Assembly: GCF_003254295.1 (NCBI RefSeq)
Contig: NZ_QKZO01000009.1
Span: forward strand, 101,218-165,217
Origin: Rhodobacter capsulatus
GTDB taxonomy: Bacteria > Pseudomonadota > Alphaproteobacteria > Rhodobacterales > Rhodobacteraceae
DNA length: 64,000 nt
Direction of reading: 5' to 3'
Shown one piece after another: positions 26,572 through 35,843 of the stretch. The stretch's first letter is position 1, and each line of letters opens with the position of its first letter. Under the pieces are notes generated by a model. The model was not told where the DNA came from. It saw only the letters and a list, made by a program, of their open reading frames with translations, and made no database searches. Made by a program: the position numbers and the translations under genes.

Positions 26572-28421
26572 GTCCGGCCGAACAGCCGTTCGATGTCGGA
26601 AAGTTTCAGCTCGACATAGGTCGGGCGGCCGTGGTTGCATTGGCCCGAAAGCGGCGTGGCTTCCATCTCGCGCAACAGCGCGTTCATCTCCTCGACCCGC
26701 ATCTGCCGACCCGAGCGGATCGAGCCGTGACACGACATCCGCGACAGAACCGCGTCGATTTTCGATTGCAGCCGCAGGCTGTCGCCCTGATCGGCGAGCT
26801 CGTCCAGAATGTCGCGCAAGAGCGCGGCGGCGTTGATTTCGCCAAGGATCGCCGGGGTTTCGCGCACCGCGATGGCGCCGCCGCCGAAGGGCTCGATGGC
26901 AAGGCCGAGCCGGTGCAGATCCTCGGCCACATCGAGCAGCCGGGCGGCCTCGGCGGGGGACAATTCGACGATCTCGGGGATCAGCAGCGTCTGCGCCGCG
27001 ATGCCCTTTTCGGCGCTTTGCGCCTTCAGCCGTTCATAGACCAGCCGCTCATGCGCGGCGTGCTGATCGACGATTACCATGCCGCGCTCGGTCTGGGCGA
27101 TGATGTAGTTTTCATGCAGCTGCGCCCGCGCGGCCCCCAGCGGGCGGTGGATCAGCGCCGCCGTCTCGGGCGGGGCGGGCTCGACCCGGGCCGAGGGGGC
27201 AAAGGGCGCAGTGTAGGGCTGGGGGGCCTCGTCGAAGCTGGCAAGCGGCATCTGCGCGGCAAAGGCGTTGCGAATGGCGCCGTAGCTGGGCCGCTCCATC
27301 TGATAGATGCGGGGCTGCGCCGGTTCGGGCTGCATCGCGCCCAGGGTGGCGGTGGCGACGGTCGAAGACGACCGATGCCCCGACTGCGCCAGCGCGTGGC
27401 GGATGCCGGTGACGATCAGGCCCCGCGGCACGCCCGCTTCGCGAAAGCGGACCTCGGCCTTGGCGGGGTGGACGTTGACATCGACCGACTCGGGGTCGCA
27501 GGTCAGGAACAGCACCGCGGCCGGGTGGCGGTCGCGGGAGAGCACGTCGATATAGGCGGCCCGCAAGGCGCCGAGCAGCATCTTGTCGCGCACCGGGCGG
27601 CCGTTGACGAAGAGGAATTGCTCGATCGCGGCGCCGCGGGAATAGGTGGGCAGGGCGGCATAGCCGGTCAGCCGGATGCCCTCGCGTTCGGCATCGAGGG
27701 GCACGGCATTGTCGGCAAAGGCCCGGCCCAGAATGCGGCCCAACCGGCCCGAGAGCGCGCCGAACAGCTCGCCCTGTTCGGCATCGGCGCGAAAGATCTC
27801 CCGCGTCTCGCTGCCCGCGATCTCGCGCAAACTGAAGCTGACATAGGGCTCGGCCATGGCGAGGCGCTTCACCGTGTCGGCGATCGCCTGCGCCTCGGTC
27901 CGGTCGGTGCGCAGGAATTTCAGCCGCGCCGGGGTGGCAAAGAACAGATCGCGCAGCTCGACCACGGTGCCGCGGTTCAGCGCCGCCGGTTTCACCGCGC
28001 CGATCTGGCCGCCTGCCACGGTGATCTGCGCGGCGTCAAACCCCTCGGCCCGCGAGGTGATCGTCAGCCGCCCGACGGCCCCCAGCGAGGGCAGGGCCTC
28101 GCCGCGAAAGCCGAAGGTATGGATGTTCAGAAGATCCGAGCCGTCGATCTTGGACGTCGCATGACGGGAGAGCGCCAGCGGCAGGTCTTCGGCCGTCATG
28201 CCGCAGCCGTCGTCACTGATCCGGATCAGCGTCTTGCCGCCATCCGAATAGGCGATCTCGACCCGGCTCGCCCCGGCGTCAAGCGCGTTTTCCACCAGTT
28301 CCTTGACTGCCGAGGCGGGGCGTTCCACCACCTCGCCCGCCGCGATGCGGTTGGCGGCGGCGTCGTCAAGCTGGCGGATCACCGGGCGGGAGGTGCCGAT
28401 CTGGGGGGGCTGTGCGTTCAT
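26568..28421 (-). CDS. mutL: DNA mismatch repair protein MutL
   Basis: Mismatch-repair ATPase linking MutS to strand removal. At 617 residues: GHKL ATPase domain (about 10-215) with ELVENALDAGA, DDGCGM and GFRGEALPSLGAV; transducer domain to about 330; Pro-rich linker; C-terminal dimerisation domain. The latter has VDQHAAHERLVYE, the DQHAxxExxxxE nuclease motif, and QCNHGRPT, so this is an endonuclease-type MutL as expected where MutH is absent. ATG at 28421 is preferred over an earlier in-frame start. Downstream rmuC overlaps by 4 nt. Confidence 0.96.
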   Translation of the reverse strand: MNAQPPQIGTSRPVIRQLDDAAANRIAAGEVVERPASAVKELVENALDAGASRVEIAYSDGGKTLIRISDDGCGMTAEDLPLALSRHATSKIDGSDLLNIHTFGFRGEALPSLGAVGRLTITSRAEGFDAAQITVAGGQIGAVKPAALNRGTVVELRDLFFATPARLKFLRTDRTEAQAIADTVKRLAMAEPYVSFSLREIAGSETREIFRADAEQGELFGALSGRLGRILGRAFADNAVPLDAEREGIRLTGYAALPTYSRGAAIEQFLFVNGRPVRDKMLLGALRAAYIDVLSRDRHPAAVLFLTCDPESVDVNVHPAKAEVRFREAGVPRGLIVTGIRHALAQSGHRSSSTVATATLGAMQPEPAQPRIYQMERPSYGAIRNAFAAQMPLASFDEAPQPYTAPFAPSARVEPAPPETAALIHRPLGAARAQLHENYIIAQTERGMVIVDQHAAHERLVYERLKAQSAEKGIAAQTLLIPEIVELSPAEAARLLDVAEDLHRLGLAIEPFGGGAIAVRETPAILGEINAAALLRDILDELADQGDSLRLQSKIDAVLSRMSCHGSIRSGRQMRVEEMNALLREMEATPLSGQCNHGRPTYVELKLSDIERLFGRT

Positions 28422-28481
28422 GCCACAAGGGATAGCACAGCCCGAAACCGAGCCCAACAGATTCGGGGCTTACTTCAGCCC

Positions 28482-29786
28482 CTAGGGCTGGCCCACAACG
28501 ACAAAGCGCAGCCCCTCGGCCTTGATCAGCCGCTGCGCCACGCGGGCGATGTCGTCTTTTGTCACCGCATTGACCTTGTCGTTGCGGCTGTTGATGTAAT
28601 CGACCGGCATCCCGTTCAGCTGCATCCCCGCCAGAATGTCGGCGATATTGCCGTTGCCGTCAAAGCGCAGCGGATAGGCGCCGGTCAGATAGGTCTTGGC
28701 ATCGGCCAGTTCGCGGTCCGTGACCTTGCCCGTCGCGGCCCTGGCCCATTCCGCCTTCACGATCTCGATCGCTTCGGCCACCTTGCCATTGGCCGAGGCG
28801 AAACTGCCCTGCCAGGTCTCGGCCAGATCCTTCGGCACCAGATAGGTGTAGATGCCATAGGTCAGGCCGCGCTTTTCCCGCACCTCCTCCATCAGGCGAG
28901 AGGAAAATCCGCCCGCGCCCAGGATCTCGTTGAAGACATAGGCGGGGAAGAAATCCGGGTCCGACATCGCCAGACCCTGTTCGCCAAAGATCACCGTCGC
29001 TTGCGGCGTGTCGAAGGGAACGACGGTCACGCCGCCGGTCAGGGCCAGATCGGCGCGCGGCGGCAGCGGCGCGCCGGTGGCGGGCAGATCGCCCAGAAGC
29101 TTGTCCAGCAGCGGACCCAGATCGGCAGCCGTGATGTCACCCACCGCCGAGACCACCAGCCGGTCGCGGGCCATCACCCGGGCCTTGGCGGTGAACATGT
29201 CCTCGCGGGTCAGGGCCTGCACGCTGTCGAGCGTGCCGTTCAGCGACGTGCCATAGGGATGATCGCCGTAAGCCAGCTTGCGGAAGGCCTGCCCGGCGAT
29301 CGCCTGCGGGTCCTGGGCCTCCGAGGCGATGATCGACAGCACCTGCCCGCGCACCCGGTCGACCGAGGCCTGATCGAAATGCGGGTCGGTCAGCGCCCCG
29401 CGCAGCAGATCGACGGCCTTGTCGCGGTTTTCGGTAAGCCACCGGGCAGAGATGCTCAGCGTGTCATCGTCGATGTCGAATTTGAAACTGGCGGCAAGCG
29501 CTTCCTGCGCCGCGGCAAAGCCCTGGCTGTCGAGATCTGCCGAGCCTTCTTCCAGCGTCGCCGTCATCAGATTTGTGGCGCCGCGCTTGCCCGGCTCATC
29601 AAGGCTCGCCCCGCCGCGAAAGCGGATTTCCAGCGCAGTGAAGGGGATGTCATGCGCCTCGACCAGCCAGGCCTTGATGCCGCCGGGCGAGGTGACCTCG
29701 GTGATCTCGATCGCCGCGGCGGGCAGGGCAGAGAGCAGCGTCAGCGCAAGCGCGGCCAGCAGTCGGAACGGAGCGCGAAGGATCAT
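28482..29786 (-). CDS. M16-family peptidase-like protein, non-catalytic partner
   Basis: A 434-residue exported protein (signal peptide to about residue 25, LPAAAIE) with the two M16 halves of the pitrilysin / processing-peptidase fold. At the place of the HxxEH zinc motif it has TNLMTATLEEGS, so it should not be catalytic; R-Y-pair region near the C-terminal half (GLTYGIYTYLVP) is kept. The upstream gene carries the active motif, and the two overlap by 4 nt, so they probably form a periplasmic heterodimer as in mitochondrial and bacterial pairs. Confidence 0.88.
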   Translation of the reverse strand: MILRAPFRLLAALALTLLSALPAAAIEITEVTSPGGIKAWLVEAHDIPFTALEIRFRGGASLDEPGKRGATNLMTATLEEGSADLDSQGFAAAQEALAASFKFDIDDDTLSISARWLTENRDKAVDLLRGALTDPHFDQASVDRVRGQVLSIIASEAQDPQAIAGQAFRKLAYGDHPYGTSLNGTLDSVQALTREDMFTAKARVMARDRLVVSAVGDITAADLGPLLDKLLGDLPATGAPLPPRADLALTGGVTVVPFDTPQATVIFGEQGLAMSDPDFFPAYVFNEILGAGGFSSRLMEEVREKRGLTYGIYTYLVPKDLAETWQGSFASANGKVAEAIEIVKAEWARAATGKVTDRELADAKTYLTGAYPLRFDGNGNIADILAGMQLNGMPVDYINSRNDKVNAVTKDDIARVAQRLIKAEGLRFVVVGQP

Positions 29787-31168
29787 TGCGTGGCCTCCGG
29801 GGTCAGGGCGGGTGCGACGGGGGCGGGTGCGACGGGAGAGGCGGCACCGCCGCCCGCGGCTTCGGCAAAGACCGTCACCGAGCGCGCCGGATCGAACAGC
29901 GCCGTGGCGGCGGCCATCACGTCGTCGGGGGTGACCGACATCAGCACCTCGGGCCAGGCCGCGACATCGGCGACGGAAAAGCCCGAAGCCAGCGCCTCGC
30001 CATAGCGCTGCGCCAGCGCCTCGGTATCGTCCTGTTCATAGATCTGGCTGGCGCGGATCTGCGTGCGGATGCGCTCGAACTGCGCCGGGTCGATGCCGTC
30101 GGTGAAGAAATCGGCCAAAGCCTTGTCCAGCGCCGCCTCGGCCCGGGGCAGGTCGACATCCTTGGCGGGCATCACGGCAAGGGTGAAGGTGGTCTTGTCG
30201 ATCGACATGCCGTTATAGCCCGCCGAGACATGGATCGCATCGCCCGCCTCGAACACCAGTTTCCGCCCCAGAACCGAGGTCGCCATGTTGCCGCCCAGCA
30301 GTTCCGCCAGAATCGTCAGCGCCGCGGCCTGTTTCTGATCGCCCGGGTTGCGTTCGGGGGCCAGATAGCTGCGCATCACATAGGGCTGGGCGATGCGGGC
30401 ATCGCGAAACACCATGCGCCGGGCGGCCAGCTGCGGCGGCTCCTGCGGGCGGATGCGCGGCGGGATGTCCTGCGACGGCGCCAGCGGGCCGTAGTATTTC
30501 TGGGCAAGCGCCTTCACCTGATCGGGGGTCACGTCGCCCGCCACCACCAGCACGGCATCATTCGGCGCATAGTAGCGCCGATACCAGGCCAGCGCGTCCT
30601 CGCGGGTCAGCTCCTCCATCTCCTGGCGCCAGCCGATCACCGGCGTGCCATAGGGGCTGTTGAGGAATTGCGCCGCCCGCATCTGCTCGTTCAGAAGCGC
30701 CGAAGGGTCGCTGTCGGTGCGCTGGGCGCGTTCTTCCAGAATCACCTCGCGCTCGGTCTTCCAGTCGCCCTCGGAAATGCGCAGGTTGCGCATCCGGTCG
30801 GCTTCCATCTTCATCACCAGCTCCAGCCGGTCGGCGGCGATGCGCTGGTAATAGGCGGTGTAATCATAGCTGGTGAAGGCATTGTCCGAGCCGCCATTCG
30901 CCGCCACCACCTTGGACAATTCGCCCGGTGCCAGCGTGTCGGTGCCCTTGAACATCAGATGTTCCAGGTAATGGGCGATGCCCGACTTGCCCCGGACCTC
31001 GTCGGCCGATCCGGCCCGGTACCAGACCATCTGCACCACGACCGGGGCGCGGTGATCCTCGATCACCACGGCCTCAAGCCCGTTCTTCAGGGTAAAATGG
31101 GTCACCGGCGCGGCTGACGCGCCAAAAGCCGTCGCCATCAGGAACAATCCGGCAAGCATCGTGCGCAT
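29783..31168 (-). CDS. M16-family zinc peptidase, catalytic subunit
   Basis: A 461-residue exported metallopeptidase. Signal peptide to about residue 20 (FGASAA), then the inverted zinc motif HYLEH (His66, Glu69, His70) and the later Glu ligand region ILEERAQR. The C-terminal M16 domain runs to about 440 and ends in an Ala/Pro-rich tail (AAGGGAASPVAPAPVAPAL). ATG at 31168 fits a GGAGGT site five nt upstream; the longer GTG start at 31174 would overlap that site. Substrate unknown; the downstream gene encodes the presumed inactive partner. Confidence 0.92.
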   Translation of the reverse strand: MRTMLAGLFLMATAFGASAAPVTHFTLKNGLEAVVIEDHRAPVVVQMVWYRAGSADEVRGKSGIAHYLEHLMFKGTDTLAPGELSKVVAANGGSDNAFTSYDYTAYYQRIAADRLELVMKMEADRMRNLRISEGDWKTEREVILEERAQRTDSDPSALLNEQMRAAQFLNSPYGTPVIGWRQEMEELTREDALAWYRRYYAPNDAVLVVAGDVTPDQVKALAQKYYGPLAPSQDIPPRIRPQEPPQLAARRMVFRDARIAQPYVMRSYLAPERNPGDQKQAAALTILAELLGGNMATSVLGRKLVFEAGDAIHVSAGYNGMSIDKTTFTLAVMPAKDVDLPRAEAALDKALADFFTDGIDPAQFERIRTQIRASQIYEQDDTEALAQRYGEALASGFSVADVAAWPEVLMSVTPDDVMAAATALFDPARSVTVFAEAAGGGAASPVAPAPVAPALTPEATQ

Positions 31169-31258
31169 GGGCACCTCCGTCGATCTGTCGTCAGGGTAAT
31201 CCCGCCGCCGCCACAGACAACCGTGACGGCACGGGGCTGACGCAGGTTTGATCGGCCG

Positions 31259-31813
31259 TTACGGCAACGCCTCCTGCGCCGTGCCCGAAGGCGGCGCGGC
31301 CGGAGTGCGCAGGCCCTGCTGGCGCCAGCGTTCCAGCTCAGCCTGCTGGTCAAGAGACATCGGCGCATAGGCCTTGAGATAGACGTTGATGTTGAAGAGC
31401 CGTTCCAGCAACCGGCCATCGTGATCGCGCCGCCACTGCAGATCCTCGGCGGCAAGCCGGTCGCGGATCGCGGCTTCGGTGCCGAAGCGCCCCGAATGGC
31501 CCAGCAACCCGCCATCGCCGGTGGCGCGGCCGGTGCCGGTCACCCGCGCCGGGTCGCCGCCCAGCGCCGCGACGGCATCGGCCTGCGGCGTCGGATCGGT
31601 GATGTTCGCGCCGCCCGGCGTCGGCGCGGGCAGCTCGGTCAGGCTGTCGGGCATGGCCAGCGGCTTGGTCGGCAGGATGCCGAATTCATCCGGCCCCGAG
31701 GTCGAGGACCGCAGGTGCATCAGCTCGGGCTGTTTGTCCTTCGCGCCGCCGCAGCCGCCAAGGGCCAGCGCCGTCACCAGCGCAATCCCGAGCGTTCCAG
31801 ACACCGATCGCAT
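31259..31813 (-). CDS. DUF3035 lipoprotein
   Basis: A 184-residue putative lipoprotein: signal MRSVSGTLGIALVTALALGG with Cys21 in GGC. The DUF3035 hallmark GPDEFGILPTKPLAMP follows at about residue 40, then a Pro/Ala-rich stretch and the C-terminal helix region RDHDGRLLERLFNINVYLKAYAPMSL. Typical between lspA and the M16 pair in Rhodobacteraceae; function unknown. Start at 31813 fits GGAG six nt upstream, better than the ATG at 31825. Confidence 0.85.
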   Translation of the reverse strand: MRSVSGTLGIALVTALALGGCGGAKDKQPELMHLRSSTSGPDEFGILPTKPLAMPDSLTELPAPTPGGANITDPTPQADAVAALGGDPARVTGTGRATGDGGLLGHSGRFGTEAAIRDRLAAEDLQWRRDHDGRLLERLFNINVYLKAYAPMSLDQQAELERWRQQGLRTPAAPPSGTAQEALP

Positions 31814-31879
31814 GCAGCACTCCATCGCCGTTTGCCCCGTCTTAGCCTATCACCGTCCGCACGTCACGTCCCAAAGGCG

Positions 31880-32356
31880 TCACGCCCGGCCGGACTTGCC
31901 CTCGCCGGTGAACAGCACCAGACCCGCCGCGCCAAGGAAGATCGCGATATCGGCGACGTTGAAGGAAAACGGGTTGTCCCAGAACGGCGTCGAGACATTG
32001 AGGAAATCGGCCACCGCGCCATAGGCGATGCGGTCGATCACATTGCCCAGCGCCCCGCCGATCAGCAGCCCCGCGGCGACCTGTCCGCGCAGCCCCTGCG
32101 GATGGCGGCTGACCCAGTGCCAGACCCAGGCCGAGATGGCGAGCGCCATCACGACCAGGGCCCAGCGGGTGATCTCGTCCTCGCCCGCGAACAGGCCGAA
32201 GTTGATGCCCCGGTTCCACGCCATGCGCAGGTTGAACCAGGGCGGCAGCACCGCCATCTGGCCGATCCGGTCGAGCCCGATCCATTGCACGACGATGAAT
32301 TTCGTCACCTGATCCAGCAGCAGCACCGCCGCCGCAAACCGCGCCATCAGTCGCAT
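31880..32356 (-). CDS. lspA: Lipoprotein signal peptidase (signal peptidase II)
   Basis: Aspartyl membrane protease that cleaves the signal peptide of diacylated prolipoproteins. At 158 residues with four helices it has normal length. The catalytic aspartates are in GNVIDRI...GAVADFLN and FNVADIAI. The start LLLDQVTKFIV with its Asp-Gln-x-Thr-Lys is typical. Lies directly after purH (6 nt). Several lipoproteins in the window (LptE, DUF3035, DUF3576, MltB-like) are likely substrates. Confidence 0.95.
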   Translation of the reverse strand: MRLMARFAAAVLLLDQVTKFIVVQWIGLDRIGQMAVLPPWFNLRMAWNRGINFGLFAGEDEITRWALVVMALAISAWVWHWVSRHPQGLRGQVAAGLLIGGALGNVIDRIAYGAVADFLNVSTPFWDNPFSFNVADIAIFLGAAGLVLFTGEGKSGRA

Positions 32357-32362
32357 GATGCC

Positions 32363-33949
32363 TCAGTGCCGGAAGTGGCGCATGCCGGTGAAGACCATGG
32401 CCAGACCGCGCTCGTTCGCGGCGTCGATCACGTCCTGATCGCGCATCGAACCGCCGGGCTGGATGATCGCCGTCGCGCCCGCCTCGGCCGCGGTGATCAG
32501 ACCGTCGGCAAAGGGGAAGAAGGCGTCGGACGCCACCACCGAGCCCTTGGTCAGCGGCGCGGGCAGGCCCATCACCTCGGCCATGTCTTCCGCCTTGCGC
32601 GCGGCGATCCGGGTGCTGTCGACCCGGCTCATCTGCCCCGCGCCGACGCCCACCGTGGCGCCGTCACGCACATAGATGATCGCGTTCGACTTGACGTGTT
32701 TCGCGACCTTCCAGGCAAAGAGCAGGTCTTTCAGCTCCTGTTCGCTCGGCGCGCGTTCGGTGACGACCTTCAGATCGTCCATCGAGATCGCGCCATTGTC
32801 CTTGCCCTGCACCAGGAAGCCGCCCGCCACCTGCCGGAAGCTGGTGATCGGCGCTTTCGGGTCGGGCAGGGCGCCGGTGGTCAAAAGGCGCAGGTTCTTT
32901 TTCGCGGCAAAGATCGCCTTCGCCTCGTCGCTGGCCGCGGGGGCGATAACGACTTCGGTGAAGATCTTGCAGATCTCTTCCGCCGTCGCGGCGTCAAGGG
33001 TCTGGTTCAGCGCGATGATGCCGCCAAAGGCCGAGGTGCGGTCGCAGTCGAACGCCCTTGTATAGGCTTCGAGCATCGTCTTGCCGGTCGCCACACCGCA
33101 GGGGTTGGCGTGTTTGATGATCGCGCAGGCCGGGGCCTCGGTCGGGAATTCCGCCACCAGCTCAAAGGCCGCGTCGGTGTCGTTGATGTTGTTGTAGCTC
33201 AGTTCCTTGCCCTGATGCTGCTGGGCGGTGGCGACGCCCGGCCGGGCCGAGCCGTCCAGATAGAAGGCGGCCGACTGATGCGGGTTTTCGCCATAGCGCA
33301 GGGTCTGCGCCAGCGTCCCGGCAAAGGCGCGGCGGCGCGGGGCCGCTTCGCCGATCGCCTGCGCCATCCAGGTCGAGACGGCGGCATCATAGGCAGCGGT
33401 GCGGGCATAGGCGATCTGCGCCAGCCGCTGGCGGAAGGCGAAGGTGGTCTTGCCGTCGTTGGCATCCAGTTCCGCCAGAACGGCGGCGTAATCCTCGACA
33501 TCGACCACGGTGGCGACGAAGGCATGGTTTTTCGAGGCGGCGCGGATCATCGCCGGGCCGCCGATGTCGATATTCTCGATGCAGTCGTCATAGGCGGCAC
33601 CCTTGGCCACGGTGGCCTCGAACGGGTAAAGGTTGACGACGAGCAGATCGATCACCTCGATGCCATGGGTTTCCATCGCGGTCAGATGTTCGGCATTGTC
33701 GCGCAGCGCCAGAAGCCCGCCATGCACCTTCGGATGCAGGGTCTTCACGCGGCCATCCATCATCTCGGGGAAGCCGGTCACCTCGGCCACGTCGCGCACC
33801 GAAAGCCCGGCTTCGCGCAGCGTCTTGGCGGTGCCGCCGGTCGAGAGCAGCTCGACCCCGCGGGCGGCCAGCGCGCGGGCGAAATCGACTAGACCGGTCT
33901 TGTCGGACACCGAAAGCAGCGCACGGGTGAGCGGAACGGGATGGGTCAC
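32363..33949 (-). CDS. purH: Bifunctional AICAR transformylase / IMP cyclohydrolase
   Basis: Last two steps of de novo IMP synthesis. The 528-residue protein has the N-terminal MGS-like cyclohydrolase domain (about 1-200; [28 protein letters not shown]) and the C-terminal AICARFT domain with [22 protein letters not shown] and [12 protein letters not shown]. Ends GMRHFRH as in most PurH proteins. Part of the leftward run rsmB-heparinase-purH-lspA; linkage with the other purine genes in the window (amn/ade) is only by chance of position. Confidence 0.97.
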   Translation of the reverse strand: MTHPVPLTRALLSVSDKTGLVDFARALAARGVELLSTGGTAKTLREAGLSVRDVAEVTGFPEMMDGRVKTLHPKVHGGLLALRDNAEHLTAMETHGIEVIDLLVVNLYPFEATVAKGAAYDDCIENIDIGGPAMIRAASKNHAFVATVVDVEDYAAVLAELDANDGKTTFAFRQRLAQIAYARTAAYDAAVSTWMAQAIGEAAPRRRAFAGTLAQTLRYGENPHQSAAFYLDGSARPGVATAQQHQGKELSYNNINDTDAAFELVAEFPTEAPACAIIKHANPCGVATGKTMLEAYTRAFDCDRTSAFGGIIALNQTLDAATAEEICKIFTEVVIAPAASDEAKAIFAAKKNLRLLTTGALPDPKAPITSFRQVAGGFLVQGKDNGAISMDDLKVVTERAPSEQELKDLLFAWKVAKHVKSNAIIYVRDGATVGVGAGQMSRVDSTRIAARKAEDMAEVMGLPAPLTKGSVVASDAFFPFADGLITAAEAGATAIIQPGGSMRDQDVIDAANERGLAMVFTGMRHFRH

Positions 33950-33988
33950 GGGACTTTCCTTCTGTGCAAGGGCCGTCGCGGCCCGTGG

Positions 33989-35749
33989 TCAGGGAGCGGG
34001 AACGGGCGGCCGGGGCTCGCCCTGATTGGCGCCGGGGGTATCCTGAGCCTTGGCCAAGGTCCAGCCGATTTGCTGGATCGGCGCCTGCAAACGGCCCGAA
34101 AGCACGATTTGTTGCGTGGCCCGCGGGCGCAGGCGGCCCTTTTCCAGATAGACCGAGGGATCAAGCGTCAGATCGACCGGGCCATCGAAGCGGAAAACCC
34201 AGATCTCGCCGGATTTGAGCGCCATCGACACCGCCCAGCCGCCCATGTCGAGCGTGGCGTCGACCTCGGGATGGATGTGGAAGCGAATCTGGAACGGGAT
34301 GCCGCGCAGGGCATCGGCCTGAAACACGGTCTCGAACCGGGCCTTGTCGGCGCTGGTCATCGCGCCCAGCGTGTCCATCCCCCTCAGCGCGTTGCCATCG
34401 GAGGAAAGCTCCAGCTCGCGGATATGGGTCAGCCCGTGGGTGAGCAGATAGCCGTCATGACCGAAAAGCGCATGCCGGGCCGGGTCGGTCTCCGGCCGCA
34501 TCCAGACTTCCGAGGGCGTTTCCTCAAGCCAGGTCCGCATCGCCGCGCCGGTGCGGCGGGCCGGACCAAGCCGCGACGAGGAATAGCCCTCGATCGCCAG
34601 CGTCGAATGGCTGGGCGTGGCGCGGCCGGCGCGGTGCCAGTCGGGGCCGAACATCGCCCCCGAGCCGCAGCTGACGATCAGGGGCCAGCGCCCCGAGGTG
34701 AGTTCAAAGGCCAGTGTCGAGGCATGGGCATTGGCCGAGGCGGCGCCCCGTGGCGGCGGCGCGGCATCGACGATCAGGCTGCTGCGCCCGGCATGAAGCC
34801 GCGCAAAGCCCATCGCCAGCCCGGCGCGCGCCACGGCGCGGGTGCCGGAGGCGTTCAGTGCGCTATCCAGCCGCCCCTCGGCGCCGCGGCCGCCGCCGTG
34901 AAACCGGGCGAGCCCGCCATCGGCATGGCGCAGCGTTCGCAGCGTCGGCGCGATCCGCGCGATCGCGGCCAGATGCGCGGGCAAAGGCGTGCGCCCTGCC
35001 GCGGTCATCGCATCGGCGGCCCACAGAAGCAGCGTCAGAACTTCCAGCAATTCCTCGGGGTTGCGGGTGGGAATGCCGCCCGCCGCGTCGATGTCCCCGG
35101 TGCATTCGGCGGCCAAGGCCTCGGCCGCGGCCCCGGCATGACGCTCCATCCCGGTCAGCGCAAGGCTGGCATAGATCAGCCCGGTCAGCGCCTCGACCCG
35201 CGGCAGGCCGGGGCTGGCCGAGCGCCAGCGCCGCGCCAGAAACAGCGTCTGCTGGCCAAGGGTGCGGAAGAAGGCCTGCGCCTCGGTCTTGTCGCGGCCG
35301 TTGAGCAGGAAAAGCGCGTGGGTGATCAGCCGGATCAGCCGCCGCCCGGTCAGATCCGGCGTCCAGCCCGGCCCCCGGGCCCGGCCATAGCGGGCGATCC
35401 AGTCGAAGACCCAGGCTTGCGCCCGTTCCCGCGCGGGCCGGTCGCCGACCGCGGCCAGATCGTCCAGCCAGGTGCAGCCCTGCAGCGCCTCCTCGAAGCT
35501 CGGGTCGGGGACGGGCAGATCCCAGATCGAACGGTCGGGCCCCTCGACCAGAAACCCGGCAAACAGGAAATTCCCGGCGATCATCTGCCGTCCGCGGGCA
35601 AAGGAGCCGATCGAGCGCGGCTCGGGCTGGCTGACGAAGCCGGTGGCGGGGCTGGCCGTGGTGGCGCGCAGCGCCGCCAGCCGGTCAAGCAGGCCCGTCA
35701 GCCGCCGCCGCGACCCGGCCCGCGCCGATTTGCCCTTGCCCGCCGTCAT
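33989..35749 (-). CDS. Heparinase II/III-family protein
   Basis: A 586-residue protein with an N-terminal alpha/alpha-toroid part (about 60-330; repeated Trp/Arg-rich helices such as RRLIRLITHALFL) and the C-terminal heparinase II/III beta-sandwich (about 345-575; SSLIVDAAPPP, GRWPLIVSCGSG, HSTLAIEGYSSS). No signal peptide is visible, which is usual for the alphaproteobacterial form encoded next to rsmB and purH. The polysaccharide acted on is unknown; a role in an acidic exo- or capsule polysaccharide is only a guess. Between rsmB (upstream) and purH (39-nt gap). Confidence 0.88.
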   Translation of the reverse strand: MTAGKGKSARAGSRRRLTGLLDRLAALRATTASPATGFVSQPEPRSIGSFARGRQMIAGNFLFAGFLVEGPDRSIWDLPVPDPSFEEALQGCTWLDDLAAVGDRPARERAQAWVFDWIARYGRARGPGWTPDLTGRRLIRLITHALFLLNGRDKTEAQAFFRTLGQQTLFLARRWRSASPGLPRVEALTGLIYASLALTGMERHAGAAAEALAAECTGDIDAAGGIPTRNPEELLEVLTLLLWAADAMTAAGRTPLPAHLAAIARIAPTLRTLRHADGGLARFHGGGRGAEGRLDSALNASGTRAVARAGLAMGFARLHAGRSSLIVDAAPPPRGAASANAHASTLAFELTSGRWPLIVSCGSGAMFGPDWHRAGRATPSHSTLAIEGYSSSRLGPARRTGAAMRTWLEETPSEVWMRPETDPARHALFGHDGYLLTHGLTHIRELELSSDGNALRGMDTLGAMTSADKARFETVFQADALRGIPFQIRFHIHPEVDATLDMGGWAVSMALKSGEIWVFRFDGPVDLTLDPSVYLEKGRLRPRATQQIVLSGRLQAPIQQIGWTLAKAQDTPGANQGEPRPPVPAP

Positions 35750-35843
35750 CCTGCCCGCCCTTGAATGTGAACCGTCATGCCTGGTGTCGCTTTTGGCGCA
35801 GAATAAAGTCCTGCCGGGGTCCTGTCATCGGGTGTTTCGCCGG

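Noticed and set aside
25707..30005. 1432-codon plus-strand frame opposite rmuC, mutL and the M16 genes
   Set aside because: It crosses four genes on the other strand and shows no domain, so it is a shadow frame.
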